Of a stretch of 64,000 nt of DNA, positions 52,780 to 61,837 are shown in pieces (position 1 is the first letter of the stretch; each line of letters opens with the position of its first letter). Under the pieces are notes generated by a model. That model was not told the origin of the DNA and did not search any database. It saw only the letters and a list, made by a program, of their open reading frames with translations. Both the position numbers and the translations under genes were made by a program. This stretch comes from DASUAS01 sp963756895 (GTDB taxonomy: Bacteria > Actinomycetota > Acidimicrobiia > IMCC26256 > DASPTH01), in assembly GCA_963756895.1 (NCBI GenBank), contig CAVWPI010000010.1, positions 19,937 to 83,936 on the forward strand. Reading direction: 5' to 3'.

Positions 52780-53978
52780 TAGAGCGCGGCCTTCTCCAGG
52801 ATGTGGATGCCGCACGACGAGCCGAGGCCGATGACGTGGGCCATGCCCACCTTTGCGCCCTCGATCTGGCGGTCACCCGCCTCACCCCGCAGCTGCGTGG
52901 TGACCTCGAACACACCGGCCGCGCCGGTCATGCCGATCGGGTGGCCTTTCGAGAGCAGGCCACCGGACACGTTGACCGGCGTGGTGCCGTCGCGCCACGG
53001 CGCACGCTTGTCGATGAACTCGCCCGCACCGCCGGGCTCGCAGAGGCGCAGGTTGTCGTAGTGGATGAGCTCGGCGGTGGCGAAGCAGTCGTGCAGCTCC
53101 ACCAGGTCGAGGTCTTGCGGACCGACGCCGGCGAGCTCGTAGGCCTTGTCGGCCGCGTTGCGCGTGAGCGTGTTGACGTCGGGCTGCGACTCGCCGCCCT
53201 CGCTCCACGGGTCGCTGGTGAGCACCGAGGCGCTCACCTTCACCGCGCGCTTCTGCTGCTCGAGCGACAGGGTCTTGAGCTTCGACTCCGATACGAGCAC
53301 GATCGCCGCGGCACCGTCACCGGTGGGGCAGCACATCGGCAGCGTGTTGGGATACGAGATCACGCGGGCGTCCATGATCTCTTCGAGCGTGAACACCTTG
53401 TTGTACTGCGCAAGCGGGTTCAGTGCCGAGTGCTCGTGGTTCTTCTGCGCGACCTTGGCGAACTGCTCGAAACCGACGCCGTCGTTCTTGTACGCGTACT
53501 CCATTCCGGCCTGGCCGAAGACCGCGGGCATGGTGCCGGAGCCGAGCCAGCCGTCGACCGGCATGACGCCGCCGAAGCGGCCCTCGGGCTCGAACTTGTT
53601 GGCGCCGCCCCGCGCCGAGTTCCCGGCGAGGAGGCCCATCTTGCCCATCTGTTCCGCGCCGATGGCGAGCCCGAAGTCGGCGTTGCCGGCCTGGATCTCG
53701 AGCAGTGCGGTGCGCACCGCGGTGGCGCCGGTCGCGCACACGTTCACGACGTTGTAGATCGGGATGCCGGTCTGACCGATCTGCTTCGCGACCGACTGCC
53801 CGATGCCGCCCATGTTGAACATGCTCCCGGCGGCGAGCACCTCGATGTCGAAGATGCTCACGCCCGCATCGTCGAGGGCGTTGAACGTCGCCTCCGCGGC
53901 AAGGTCGATCACGTCCTTGTCGGGGTAGCGACTGATCTTGGTCATCGAGGCGCCGAGCACCCAGACGGATTCACCCAT
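52779..53978 (-). CDS. SCP2-type thiolase (lipid-transfer protein)
   Basis: A 399-aa thiolase-fold protein. VVNVCATGATAVRTALLEI has the Cys nucleophile (about residue 83). VELHDCFATAELIHYDNL carries the His typical of SCP2-thiolases and Ltp aldolases, and SGGLLSKGHPIGMTGAAGV the GHP loop (about 346). The C-terminus has HVIGLGSSCGIHILEK. In steroid degraders such proteins pair with a DUF35 protein and cleave side-chain thioesters or aldols. The DUF35 gene is directly upstream (40-bp gap). The role, thiolase or retro-aldolase, is uncertain. Confidence 0.88.
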   Translation of the reverse strand: MGESVWVLGASMTKISRYPDKDVIDLAAEATFNALDDAGVSIFDIEVLAAGSMFNMGGIGQSVAKQIGQTGIPIYNVVNVCATGATAVRTALLEIQAGNADFGLAIGAEQMGKMGLLAGNSARGGANKFEPEGRFGGVMPVDGWLGSGTMPAVFGQAGMEYAYKNDGVGFEQFAKVAQKNHEHSALNPLAQYNKVFTLEEIMDARVISYPNTLPMCCPTGDGAAAIVLVSESKLKTLSLEQQKRAVKVSASVLTSDPWSEGGESQPDVNTLTRNAADKAYELAGVGPQDLDLVELHDCFATAELIHYDNLRLCEPGGAGEFIDKRAPWRDGTTPVNVSGGLLSKGHPIGMTGAAGVFEVTTQLRGEAGDRQIEGAKVGMAHVIGLGSSCGIHILEKAAL

Positions 53979-54018
53979 GGGAACGTCCCTTCCTAGTGCC
54001 AGTTCTCTGGCTGGAGTG

Positions 54019-54417
54019 TCAGACCGGTTCGAAGCCGAAGACCACGGCCTCGGTGCCTTCGTCGTCCGTACCGGCGACGAACGTCGTGAGCTTCACCTTC
54101 ATTCCGAGCGTCACGTGCTTCGGGTCGGGCTCGATGTTGACGACGTTGGCCTTCACGTCGCCGCCACCGTCGAGGTCGACGACCGACGACACGTAGGGCA
54201 CCGGTACGCCGGGGGCCGCCTGGTGGACGATCGCGAACGAGCGCACGACCCCGGTGGTGCCGAGCACCTTCTTCGTGAACTCGCGGTTCGCGCAGCGACC
54301 GCACGCGTTGCGCCGGTCCCAGAAGAGGGCACCGCACTTCGTGCACTCGTTGGCTTCCAGGTGTGGTTCACCGCCGTCGAGGACGAGGTAGTCGACGATC
54401 GGGATCTGGTTCGCCAT
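54019..54417 (-). CDS. DUF35 OB-fold/zinc-ribbon protein
   Basis: A 132-aa protein with a rubredoxin-like zinc ribbon (NECTKCGALFWDRRNACGRC, two CxxC pairs, about residues 22-42). An OB fold follows: TTGVVRSFAIVHQAA, PYVSSVVDLDGGGDVKANV, LGMKVKLTTFVAG. It is the standard partner of SCP2-thiolases and some hydratases, shaping their acyl-CoA site. Together with the thiolase it makes a two-gene unit on the minus strand, 46 bp after the ABC exporter gene. Confidence 0.9.
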   Translation of the reverse strand: MANQIPIVDYLVLDGGEPHLEANECTKCGALFWDRRNACGRCANREFTKKVLGTTGVVRSFAIVHQAAPGVPVPYVSSVVDLDGGGDVKANVVNIEPDPKHVTLGMKVKLTTFVAGTDDEGTEAVVFGFEPV

Positions 54418-54463
54418 CGGTTGTCTGCTTCCCCCGGAGAGTCAATGATGCCGGCGACCGACG

Positions 54464-56488
54464 CTACCCCGTGGGTCCGGTCCCGACCACCTCCGGGGCG
54501 TCCAGGTGAGGGTCGTCGAGCAAACCGTCGTGGGTCCGGTCGGGGTCGGTCTCGAGGTGCGCGATCCAGGCCTCGAACATCTCCGCGTAGCGGCCCCCGG
54601 GGCGGTGCACCAGCTCCTCGTGCGATCCCAGCTCGATGATCTGGCCGTCGTCGACGACGGCGATGCGGTCGGCCCGCATCGCGGTGGACAGCCGGTGGGC
54701 GACGATGATCGCGGTGCGGCCCTCCAGCACCGCGTCGAGCCCGGCCTCCACCTGGGTCTCCGACTTGAGGTCGAGGTTCGACGTCGCTTCGTCGAGCACG
54801 AGCACGCGGGGCGACGCGAGGAACGCCCGGGCCAGCGCGATGAGCTGGCGCTCGCCCGACGACAGGGACACGCCCCGCTCGTGGACCGGGGTGTCGACGC
54901 CCTCGGGCAGCCGGTCGATGAGCTCGCTGAGGCCCACCTGTGCGACCGCGTCGATCACCTCGTCGTCGGTGGCGTCGGGTCTGGCGAAGGCGATGTTGTC
55001 GCGCATGGTGCCCGCGAACAGGAACGGCTCCTGCGGCACCACCCCGAGCTGGCGCCGCAGCGAGTCGATGGTGATGCCGCGCAGGTCGTGGCCGTCGATC
55101 GCGACCATGCCTTCCGTCGGGTCGTAGAAGCGGGTGACGAGCTTGGCGATGGTCGACTTCCCGGCGCCCGTGGGTCCGACCAACGAGATCGTCTCCCCCG
55201 CCGCGATCTCGAGGTCGACCTCGTGGAGCACCGGCTTGGCCGGGTCGTACGCGAACGACACGTGCTTCAGCGAGACCGCGCCCTCGATCGGCGGCAACGG
55301 CACCGCGTCCTCCGCCTCCTCCACGGTCGGATGCGTCTCGAGCAACTCGTCGAGCTTGGTGATCGCGGCCTGGCCCTGCTGGTACAGGTTGTACTGCTGC
55401 ACCAACGACTGGATCGGGCCGAAGAACGAGTTGAGGTAGAGGATGAACGCGGCGAGCGCGCCGACGGAGAGCGTGCCGTCGCGCACCATGTTGCCGCCGA
55501 TGAGGAGCAACGCGGCCTGGCCGAGCAGCCCGACGAACTCGGTGCACGCGCCGTAGGTCGCCGCGATCTTCGCGGTGTGGTCGTTGGCGTCGCGGTAGAC
55601 CCCGGTGACGTTGCGGTGCTGCAGCACGTTGTGCCGCGCCCGGTTGAACCCGGTGACGACGCGCACGCCCGACAGGCTCTCGGAGAGGTCGCTGAGCACG
55701 CTGGCGATGCCGTCGCGGACGCGGTTGTACCCCTTGTCGGACGCCGACCGGAACCACAACGAGAGCCCAGTGACGATCGGGACGATCATGAGGAGCGTGA
55801 GCAGCGTGAGCTCGACGTTGTAGAAGAAGAGCACCGCCGTGACGATCACCATCGTGAGGCCCTGCAGCGCGAACTGCGGGAGCCCGTCCTGCAGCAGCTG
55901 CTGGAGCGACTCGATGTCGCTCGTCATGCGGGTCATGATCACGCCGGCCTTCTCGTCGGTGTAGTAGTCGAGCGAGAGGCGTTGCAGGTGGGCGAACGTG
56001 CGGACGCGCAGTTCGAACATGACGCGCGACGCGACGCGGCCGGTGGTGGCGACGCGGGCGCCGCTCGCCAGCGCCGACACCACGACCGCAAGGATGGCGA
56101 GGATCCCGATGATCGTGAGCGCGGTCCAGTCGTGCGGCGTGATGCCCTCGTCGATGCCCAACTTGACGAGAGCCGGTCCCGCCTGCACACACAGCGCTTC
56201 CATGAGGATGAAGAACCCCGAGAGCGTCATCATCCGGCGGTGCGGCCGCAGCATCCGGCGCAGGCTGACGCCGGTCTCCTTCATGCGGTGGGTGAACGAG
56301 CTGTCCGACGCCTGCCAGCGGGGGTCGCCGGTCAGGTCGGGTTCGTCGGCCAGGAGCTTCTCGACGCCCTGGCGCATCTCCCACGGGATCCCCGCGAACG
56401 GCAGCCCGTTGCCCGGGTTGCCGGGCGAGCCCCCGACCGCGCCGCCCATCGGCGCGCCGCCCGTCATGGTGCCCCCGCCCCAAGCCAT
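54464..56488 (-). CDS. ABC exporter half-transporter, canonical ATP site donor
   Basis: A 674-aa half transporter from ATG 56488, overlapping the partner's stop (TGATG). A 90-residue N-terminal extension rich in Gly/Pro precedes six helices. NBD motifs: LVGPTGAGKSTIAKLV, GVVPQEPFLFAGTMRDNIAF (Q-loop Gln present), a degenerate signature LSSGERQLIALARAFL, Walker B VLVLDEATSNLD with catalytic Glu, and IIVAHRLST. Its degenerate signature pairs with the partner's non-catalytic site, while its own Walker B and the partner's intact LSGGQ form the active site. Heterodimeric exporters of this type move drugs or lipids. Confidence 0.92.
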   Translation of the reverse strand: MAWGGGTMTGGAPMGGAVGGSPGNPGNGLPFAGIPWEMRQGVEKLLADEPDLTGDPRWQASDSSFTHRMKETGVSLRRMLRPHRRMMTLSGFFILMEALCVQAGPALVKLGIDEGITPHDWTALTIIGILAILAVVVSALASGARVATTGRVASRVMFELRVRTFAHLQRLSLDYYTDEKAGVIMTRMTSDIESLQQLLQDGLPQFALQGLTMVIVTAVLFFYNVELTLLTLLMIVPIVTGLSLWFRSASDKGYNRVRDGIASVLSDLSESLSGVRVVTGFNRARHNVLQHRNVTGVYRDANDHTAKIAATYGACTEFVGLLGQAALLLIGGNMVRDGTLSVGALAAFILYLNSFFGPIQSLVQQYNLYQQGQAAITKLDELLETHPTVEEAEDAVPLPPIEGAVSLKHVSFAYDPAKPVLHEVDLEIAAGETISLVGPTGAGKSTIAKLVTRFYDPTEGMVAIDGHDLRGITIDSLRRQLGVVPQEPFLFAGTMRDNIAFARPDATDDEVIDAVAQVGLSELIDRLPEGVDTPVHERGVSLSSGERQLIALARAFLASPRVLVLDEATSNLDLKSETQVEAGLDAVLEGRTAIIVAHRLSTAMRADRIAVVDDGQIIELGSHEELVHRPGGRYAEMFEAWIAHLETDPDRTHDGLLDDPHLDAPEVVGTGPTG

Positions 56489-58431
56489 CAGTCCACGTCC
56501 CGCATCTCGCCGAGGTCGGCGTCGAGCACGCGCGACCGTTCGACGTCGGCGGCGGCGACCGCGTCGAGGTCGGCGTCGGCGTCCCCGTCGTGGAGCTCGA
56601 GGTCGGCGTCGGGGTCGGCCTGGGCCAGGATCTCGGCGTAGCGCGGCTCGGTCGCCAAGAGCTCGGTATGGGTGCCCTCAGCGATGACCCGACCGCCCTC
56701 GACCACCGCGACGCGGTCGGCCAGGCTGATGGTCGACAACCGGTGGGCGATGATCAGCGTGGTGCGATCGACCATCAACTCGCGCAGTGCTTCGTGGATC
56801 TGCTGCTCGATCTGCACGTCGATCGCCGATGTGGCGTCGTCGAGCACGAGGATCGGCGGGTTCACCAGCAGCGTGCGGGCGATCGACAGTCGCTGGCGTT
56901 GTCCACCGGAGAGGGTGAAGCCGCGCTCGCCCACCACGGTGTCGTAACCGTCGGGCAGGGCGCGCACGAACTCGTCGGCGCCGGCGGCGATGGCCGCCGC
57001 GACCACGTCGTCGAACGACGCGTCGGGTCGGCCGTACGCGATGTTGTCGCGGATCGACACCGAGAACAGGAACGGCTCGTCGAGCACCATGCCGATGTGG
57101 TGGCGCAGGCTCGGCAAGGTCAGGTCGCGCACGTCGTGGTCGTCGACGCGCACAGCACCACCCGACGCGTCGTAGAAGCGAGCGAGGAGCCGTGAGGCCG
57201 TCGACTTACCACTGCCGGTGCGTCCGACGAGGGCGACGGTCTCCCCCGGTCGGACGTGCAGCTCGAAGTGGTCGAGCACCGACGTGCCGTTCGCATACCC
57301 GAACGACACGTCGTCGAAGTGCACGTCGCCACGGCATTCGACGAGATCGACCGCGCCCGGACGGTCGACGACGTCGGGCTGCTCGTCGAGCACCTCGTAG
57401 ATGCGCTGCGCCGACGCCGAGGCGCGCTGACCCATCATCAGGATCATGCCGAGCTGACGGAACGGCGGCTGGAGCATCAGCACATAGGCGTTGAACGCGA
57501 TGATGTCGCCCACTGTCGCCTGGCCGTTGATGGCGAGGTACCCACCGTAGAACAGCACGATGGCCTGCCCGAGGCGGGGCAGGTTCTCGAGCAGCGGCGA
57601 CCACTTGGCCCGGATGTCGGCGTCCTTGACGTTGGCCCACTCGGCCCGCAGCGCGGCACCCGTGAGGTGCTGCAACTGCAGATCCTCGGCCGCGAACGAC
57701 TTGACCACGCGAACGCCGTTGATGTTCTCGTCGACGACGGTGGCGACGTCGGCCAGGCGCGACTGGATGAGCCACGACACCGGGAACATCTGCTTCCGCA
57801 TGCGCACGCCCACGATGTAGACGAACGGCATCGTCGACATCGTGACCAGCGCGAGCGGCACGTTGATCGACAGCATCTCCGCGAAGGCGAGGACGGCGAC
57901 GCTGCACTGCACGAGGATCGACGGCGCGAACGTGAGGTACATCTGCACGGAACGGATGTCGGAGTTCGCGCGCGAGATCAGCTGGCCCGACTGCACGCGG
58001 TCGTAGAACGAGAACGACATGCGGCTGAGGTGCTCGTACATGATGTTCCGCAGGTCGTATTCGATGCGGTACGCCGTCTTGAGCAGGTAGTTGCGCGAGA
58101 GGTACGTGAGCACGAACCGGATCGCGGCGAGCACGGCGATGACCGTCACGAAGTATTCGAGCGACTGACCGGTGGACTTGCCCAGCGCGTCGATCGCCTG
58201 CCCGACCTCGTTGGGGATCTGCACCTGCACCGCGAGGCCGATGAACGAGGCGAGCAGCGAGAAGCCGAACATCCACTTGTGGGCGAGGACGATCGGGCGC
58301 ATCCGCTGGATCCACGAACCGCCCTTGTCGGGGCCGATGTGCGCGCGCGGCGGCGGGTAGTTCGGGGTGACGCCGACGGGCACGAACGGCGACGTGACGT
58401 CGGCGCCGAACGCGCCCATCTCGATCGTCAC
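56488..58431 (-). CDS. ABC exporter half-transporter, degenerate ATP site
   Basis: A 647-aa half transporter. The GTG at 58431 overlaps the MarR stop (GTGA); ATG 58419 is an alternative. Six helices follow the N-terminus (HKWMFGFSLLASFIGLAV, EYFVTVIAVLAAIRFVL). The NBD has LVGRTGSGKSTASRLLA, the Q-loop replaced by GMVLDEPFLFSVSIRDNIAY, an intact LSGGQRQRLSIARTLL, and Walker B LVLDDATSAID with Asp instead of catalytic Glu. This marks the non-catalytic nucleotide site. The C-terminal tail is strongly acidic (ADPDADLELHDGDADADLD). Operon marR-ABC-ABC suggests ligand-induced efflux. Confidence 0.92.
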   Translation of the reverse strand: MTIEMGAFGADVTSPFVPVGVTPNYPPPRAHIGPDKGGSWIQRMRPIVLAHKWMFGFSLLASFIGLAVQVQIPNEVGQAIDALGKSTGQSLEYFVTVIAVLAAIRFVLTYLSRNYLLKTAYRIEYDLRNIMYEHLSRMSFSFYDRVQSGQLISRANSDIRSVQMYLTFAPSILVQCSVAVLAFAEMLSINVPLALVTMSTMPFVYIVGVRMRKQMFPVSWLIQSRLADVATVVDENINGVRVVKSFAAEDLQLQHLTGAALRAEWANVKDADIRAKWSPLLENLPRLGQAIVLFYGGYLAINGQATVGDIIAFNAYVLMLQPPFRQLGMILMMGQRASASAQRIYEVLDEQPDVVDRPGAVDLVECRGDVHFDDVSFGYANGTSVLDHFELHVRPGETVALVGRTGSGKSTASRLLARFYDASGGAVRVDDHDVRDLTLPSLRHHIGMVLDEPFLFSVSIRDNIAYGRPDASFDDVVAAAIAAGADEFVRALPDGYDTVVGERGFTLSGGQRQRLSIARTLLVNPPILVLDDATSAIDVQIEQQIHEALRELMVDRTTLIIAHRLSTISLADRVAVVEGGRVIAEGTHTELLATEPRYAEILAQADPDADLELHDGDADADLDAVAAADVERSRVLDADLGEMRDVD

Positions 58432-58859
58432 TTGTCGCGCTCCAGGCGCGCCTCGCGGTTGCGGTCGAGCGCCAGGTTCCAACCGTCGAGGCCGGTGGGG
58501 GCGTCGTCGAAGAAGGCCGCGATCTCGTCGAGCCGGACCTCGGCGGCGGCGTCGGCGGCGGCCAGCAGCTTGGCGCCGTCGCGGGTGAGGAGGAGGGTGA
58601 GTCGACGGCGGTCCTCGGGGTCGGCCCGGCGCTCCACGAGTCCACGGCCCACGAGGCCGTCGACGACCGCGGTCACCGACGGCGGGCTCACCGCCAGCCG
58701 GCGGGCCAGCACCGACGACGCGGTCGAGCCCTCACCGAGCAGGGCGAGGACCCGGTACTGCGGCAGGGACAGGTCGAGTGGGGCCAGCGCCACCTCGACC
58801 TGTTTGGCCAGGCGGGCGACCGCGCGGGCCGCGCCCGTGATCGTCCGCGCCGGGCTCAC
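58428..58859 (-). CDS. MarR family regulator
   Basis: A 143-aa winged-helix protein starting with GTG 58859. It has LSLPQYRVLALLGEGS, ASSVLARRLAVSPPSVTAVVDGL (recognition helix), RGLVERRADPEDRRRLTLLL (wing) and a C-terminal dimerisation helix. It overlaps the ABC gene by 4 bp and probably controls its own operon through the tandem repeats at 58876-58920. An upstream ATG at 58923 would add a peptide encoded by those repeats only if one base were deleted; I do not favour it. Confidence 0.88.
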   Translation of the reverse strand: MSPARTITGAARAVARLAKQVEVALAPLDLSLPQYRVLALLGEGSTASSVLARRLAVSPPSVTAVVDGLVGRGLVERRADPEDRRRLTLLLTRDGAKLLAAADAAAEVRLDEIAAFFDDAPTGLDGWNLALDRNREARLERDK

Positions 58860-58875
58860 CGTCGACCACCCGGCC

Positions 58876-58920
58876 GTCGTTCACCGTCACATCGTTCACC
58901 GACACATCGTTCGACGGCCA
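58876..58920. repeat. Three 15-bp tandem repeats upstream of marR-ABC operon
   Basis: Three units share the core TCGTTC (plus strand): GTCGTTCACCGTCAC, ATCGTTCACCGACAC and ATCGTTCGACGGCCA. The first two differ at two positions. They end 17 bp before the MarR GTG, where the promoter or operator must be. A 15-bp period is unusual for MarR palindromes and may serve another regulator. Confidence 0.6.
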
Positions 58921-59015
58921 CATGGTTAGGGTATCGAAGGATCTCCCGGTCGCCCCAGGTTCGCGGGGTCGCCCAGAATGGCAGCGTGGGCAGGGGCAGG
59001 GCGGGCACGGGCAGG

Positions 59016-59746
59016 GTGGAGACGCGCGGGACGCTGCTCCTCACGGGCGCTCGCGGTCTGATCGGTCGCGCGATCACGCCCCGCCTCGAGCGCGACGGTT
59101 GGCAGGTCAGGCCCTTCGACCTCGCCGACGGCGACGACCTGCGGGATCCCACCGCGGTGCGAGACGCCGCACGCGGCTGCGTGGCATCGTGCACGCCGGC
59201 GCCATCCCGAACGACTCCCAGGGGACTGCGGCGGACATCCTCGTCACCAACGTGGGCGGCACGTGGCACGTCCTGCTCGCCGCGCAGCAGGTTGGGATGC
59301 GACGGGTCGTGTCGTTCTCGTCGATCCAGGTGTTCGGGTGTTCGGCCGGCGAGGGCGAGCCCGACTACCTGCCGATCGACGACGACCACCCCCGCCGGGC
59401 CGCGCGGCCGTACGGGAACTCGAAGCGCCTGGGCGAGGACCTCTGCGACGCGTGGAGTGCACAGACCGGCATCCCGACGGTGACCCTCCGACCGCCGACC
59501 GTGCTGGGCGAGGAGCCGTTCGGGCGCATCGATCCCGGGGACTTGGAGCGCCGGGCGTTCGTCCACGTCGACGACGTCGCCGACGCAGTTGTACGCGCCG
59601 TGACCGTCCCGGTCGACGGTCACCTGACACTGCTCCTCAGCGCCACCGGCGACATCGACGCCGGCCGCGCCCGTGAGGTGCTCGGTTGGAAGCCGGTGCG
59701 TGTGCGCTCCCGCCGCCAGCAGCTCCGCCGCCTCCTCCGACGCTGA
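59016..59746 (+). CDS. NAD-dependent epimerase/dehydratase (frameshifted)
   Basis: About 243 aa from GTG 59016 (a GTG at 58986 is also in frame). LLLTGARGLIGRAITPRLE is the Rossmann motif (TGxxGxxG). The frame breaks near 59182; adding one base gives GIVHAGAIPND (the HxA motif). FSSIQVFG (Ser) and RPYGNSKRLGED carry the YxxxK pair. VTLRPPTVLG and RAFVHVDDVADAV complete the extended-SDR pattern. It is close to UDP-glucose 4-epimerase-like proteins, shorter than usual. It lies immediately before the tRNA gene and is not obviously linked to neighbours. Confidence 0.78.
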
Positions 59747-59765
59747 GCGCGAGACTGTCCCCGCC

Positions 59766-59847
59766 GCGAGCGTGGCGGAACCGGCAGACGCGCCAGGTTT
59801 AGGTCCTGGTCCCGAGAGGGGTGGGAGTTCGAGTCTCCCCGCTCGCA
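59766..59847 (+). tRNA. tRNA-Leu (UAG anticodon)
   Basis: A class II tRNA with acceptor stem GCGAGCG/CGCTCGC and anticodon stem CCAGG/CCTGG enclosing TTTAGGT, which gives anticodon TAG. It has a long variable arm (CCCGAGAGGGG) and T-arm GGGAGTTCGAGTCTCCC. No CCA is encoded. It reads CUA (and probably other CUN) leucine codons. Confidence 0.95.
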
Positions 59848-60146
59848 CAAGGGTTGTGAGGTGGCTGGAAGTCCAGCGGACTATCCCACTACCTAAGTTT
59901 CGACGTGCGTCCTTCTCACACCGGTCCGCGGTGCTCGCTCCATGACCGTCAACTGCGCACAGATCAGCGACGCGTGAGAGCGGCGGCACCCCATGCGCGA
60001 GATGTGTCGATCGAGGCGGCCGTTGGAGGTACTTCCGTGAAGGTTCGGCGTGTTATGTGCGCGGTTGGCAAGCGTGAGATCCCCTCTGTAGGCGCGGTCG
60101 CGAGTGCCGACCGGAGCTTGCGCATCGGTATCAGGAGGCCCGTGCA
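59848..60146. other. Gene-poor stretch after tRNA-Leu
   Basis: About 300 bp with no supported gene between the tRNA and the dehydrogenase stop. No integrase, direct repeat of the tRNA end or CRISPR repeat is seen. It is richer in A/T and in stop codons than its surroundings. The genes beyond it (metal-related and redox) differ in character from the left side, so it could be an old insertion boundary, but nothing proves that. Confidence 0.4.
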
Positions 60147-61125
60147 TCAAATGCTGATGACGACCTTGCCTCGCGCGCGACCGTCGCTCACGTACCGGAT
60201 GGCCACGGGGACATCGCCGAGTGGGTACGTCTTGTCGATGGCAGGAGTGACTTTGCCGGATTCAATGAGTTCCCTGAGCACCACCAGGTCTGCGGAGTTC
60301 TCCGACGATGCCAGCGTGCCGAGCTTCTGGCTCACCACCAACGACAACAAGAGCGCCCGGATCTGGCGGTCGAACCCACCAAGCCACCGTCCATCGGTCT
60401 CGCCCCCGACGATGACGAGCCTCCCTGTCGTGGTGAGGGCTCGACGGAGCTGCGACAGCCGACGGTTACCGCCGATGTCGAGGATCACGTCGTAGCGACG
60501 CTTCCCATCGGTGAAGTCTTCGCGCGTGTAGTCAACGATGTGGTCAGCCCCGAGGGCTCGGACCATGTCCATCTTCGCGGTGCTGCACACACCCGTGACT
60601 TCAGCACCGAACGCCTGGGCGATCTGCACCGCGAACGTCCCCACGCCTCCCGACGCGCCGATGATGAGCACCGTCTGTCCCGCCTTGACCTTCGCTTTGT
60701 CGCGCACTGCCTGCAACGCGGCGACCGCAGAGATGGGGCAGGACGCAGCCGTCTCGTACGAGAGATTCGCGGGCTTGAGCGCGAGCTTGCTCACCGCGAC
60801 CCGCGCAAAATTCGGCGAAGGAGCCATCGCAACTGCCGTAGACCTCATCGCCCGGCGCGAACTCGGTCACGTTCCTGCCGACGGACTCGACCGTCCCGGC
60901 AAGACTGCGGCCCGGATTCGGAGCCTTCGGCGTGCGGAGCCCGAAACCCAAGGCTCGGATGAGGTACGGGCGGCCGGTCATCACGTGCCACGTGCCCCGA
61001 TCCACGCTCGCAGCCCGCACGTGCACCAGAACCTCGTCATCTCCGATCGTCGGCTTCGCAACTTCAGCGAGCCGCAGAACGGACTCGGGCTCGGTGCCGT
61101 ACTCGACTTGGACAATCGCCTGCAC
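60147..61125 (-). CDS. Zinc-type alcohol dehydrogenase/quinone reductase family (frameshifted)
   Basis: About 325 aa after repair. The N-terminus MQAIVQVEYGTEPESVLRL, then DDEVLVHVRAASVDRGTWHV (MDR fold without the catalytic-zinc Cys at this point) and GRSLAGTVESVGRNV. The frame breaks near 60810: removing one T gives SFAEFARVAVSKLALKPANL. The Rossmann part has VLIIGASGGVGTFAVQIAQ and ADHIVDYTREDF. These match NADPH:quinone reductase-like MDR proteins. No zinc ligands are evident. The next 267 bp (61126-61392) upstream contain no gene. Confidence 0.82.
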
Positions 61126-61392
61126 CGTGTTGACCTCCGTTTCGAGTGTCGCATGCTCGCGTCAACCACGACCCGGCAACGATAGAGAACGCCCCGAATG
61201 AGATAGAGGTGCGCGATGCCAGGCAGCCTGCCGCACCGATCCGCGCTACACGGGAGCACCGACACCGCGTGCGCGTGATGTGCCGATATGTGCGTTCAGC
61301 CAGTGCGTTTCGTTGGCGCTTCGGTACATCGTTCTGTGCGTCCGCAGAAGCTCAGCGTGCCGCTGAGACAGCGTGGACCTGTTGGTCCCCGG

Positions 61393-61833
61393 TCAGTGGA
61401 AATTGACTCCAGCGGCGATCTCGACCGCGAGGACGGCGGCAACAAGAAAGTCGACCGCGGCACAGAACGGAGGCCACCAACGCGTGCCGGCCACGAAGTG
61501 CGTTCTGTGCTGCCAGAGGTCCTTCGCGCCGTGAGCGAAGTACGCGATGACGAGGATCCAGGCGGTCTCGACGACGCCGATGGCCGCGAAGACGAAGAAT
61601 CCCGCAGCGACACAGGTCTCGACGGCGATGACCATCGGTCGGCCGTCAGCGACAGCGAAGCCGATGTAGACCGCGGCGATCAGGGTGATGATGAGCGCGT
61701 GGACGGTCGAGAGGTCCAACCACCAGAAGCCCAGTGGCACGACGACGTTGGCTACGCCGAAGACGAGCCCCCAGAAGACCGGCGTCCTCACGAAGCGTGC
61801 GGGGGTGAACGGCGTGGTCGATGCGTCGCTCAC
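61393..61833 (-). CDS. Polytopic membrane protein, unknown family
   Basis: A 146-aa protein from GTG 61833 with four or five hydrophobic segments (FWGLVFGVANVVVPLGFWWL, ALIITLIAAVYIGFAVADG, IAVETCVAAGFFVFAAIGVV, ETAWILVIAYFAHGAKDLW). It ends near a conserved-looking HRTHFVAGTRWWPPF. It resembles small DUF-type membrane proteins found near metal or redox genes, but I cannot assign a family. It starts 4 bp after the cyclase-YHS stop, so the two are probably co-translated. Confidence 0.6.
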   Translation of the reverse strand: MSDASTTPFTPARFVRTPVFWGLVFGVANVVVPLGFWWLDLSTVHALIITLIAAVYIGFAVADGRPMVIAVETCVAAGFFVFAAIGVVETAWILVIAYFAHGAKDLWQHRTHFVAGTRWWPPFCAAVDFLVAAVLAVEIAAGVNFH

Positions 61834-61837
61834 GGCC

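Noticed and set aside
59848..60146. Possible tRNA-linked integration site
   Set aside because: No integrase, no repeat of the tRNA 3' end and no clear compositional jump; only gene-poor sequence is seen.
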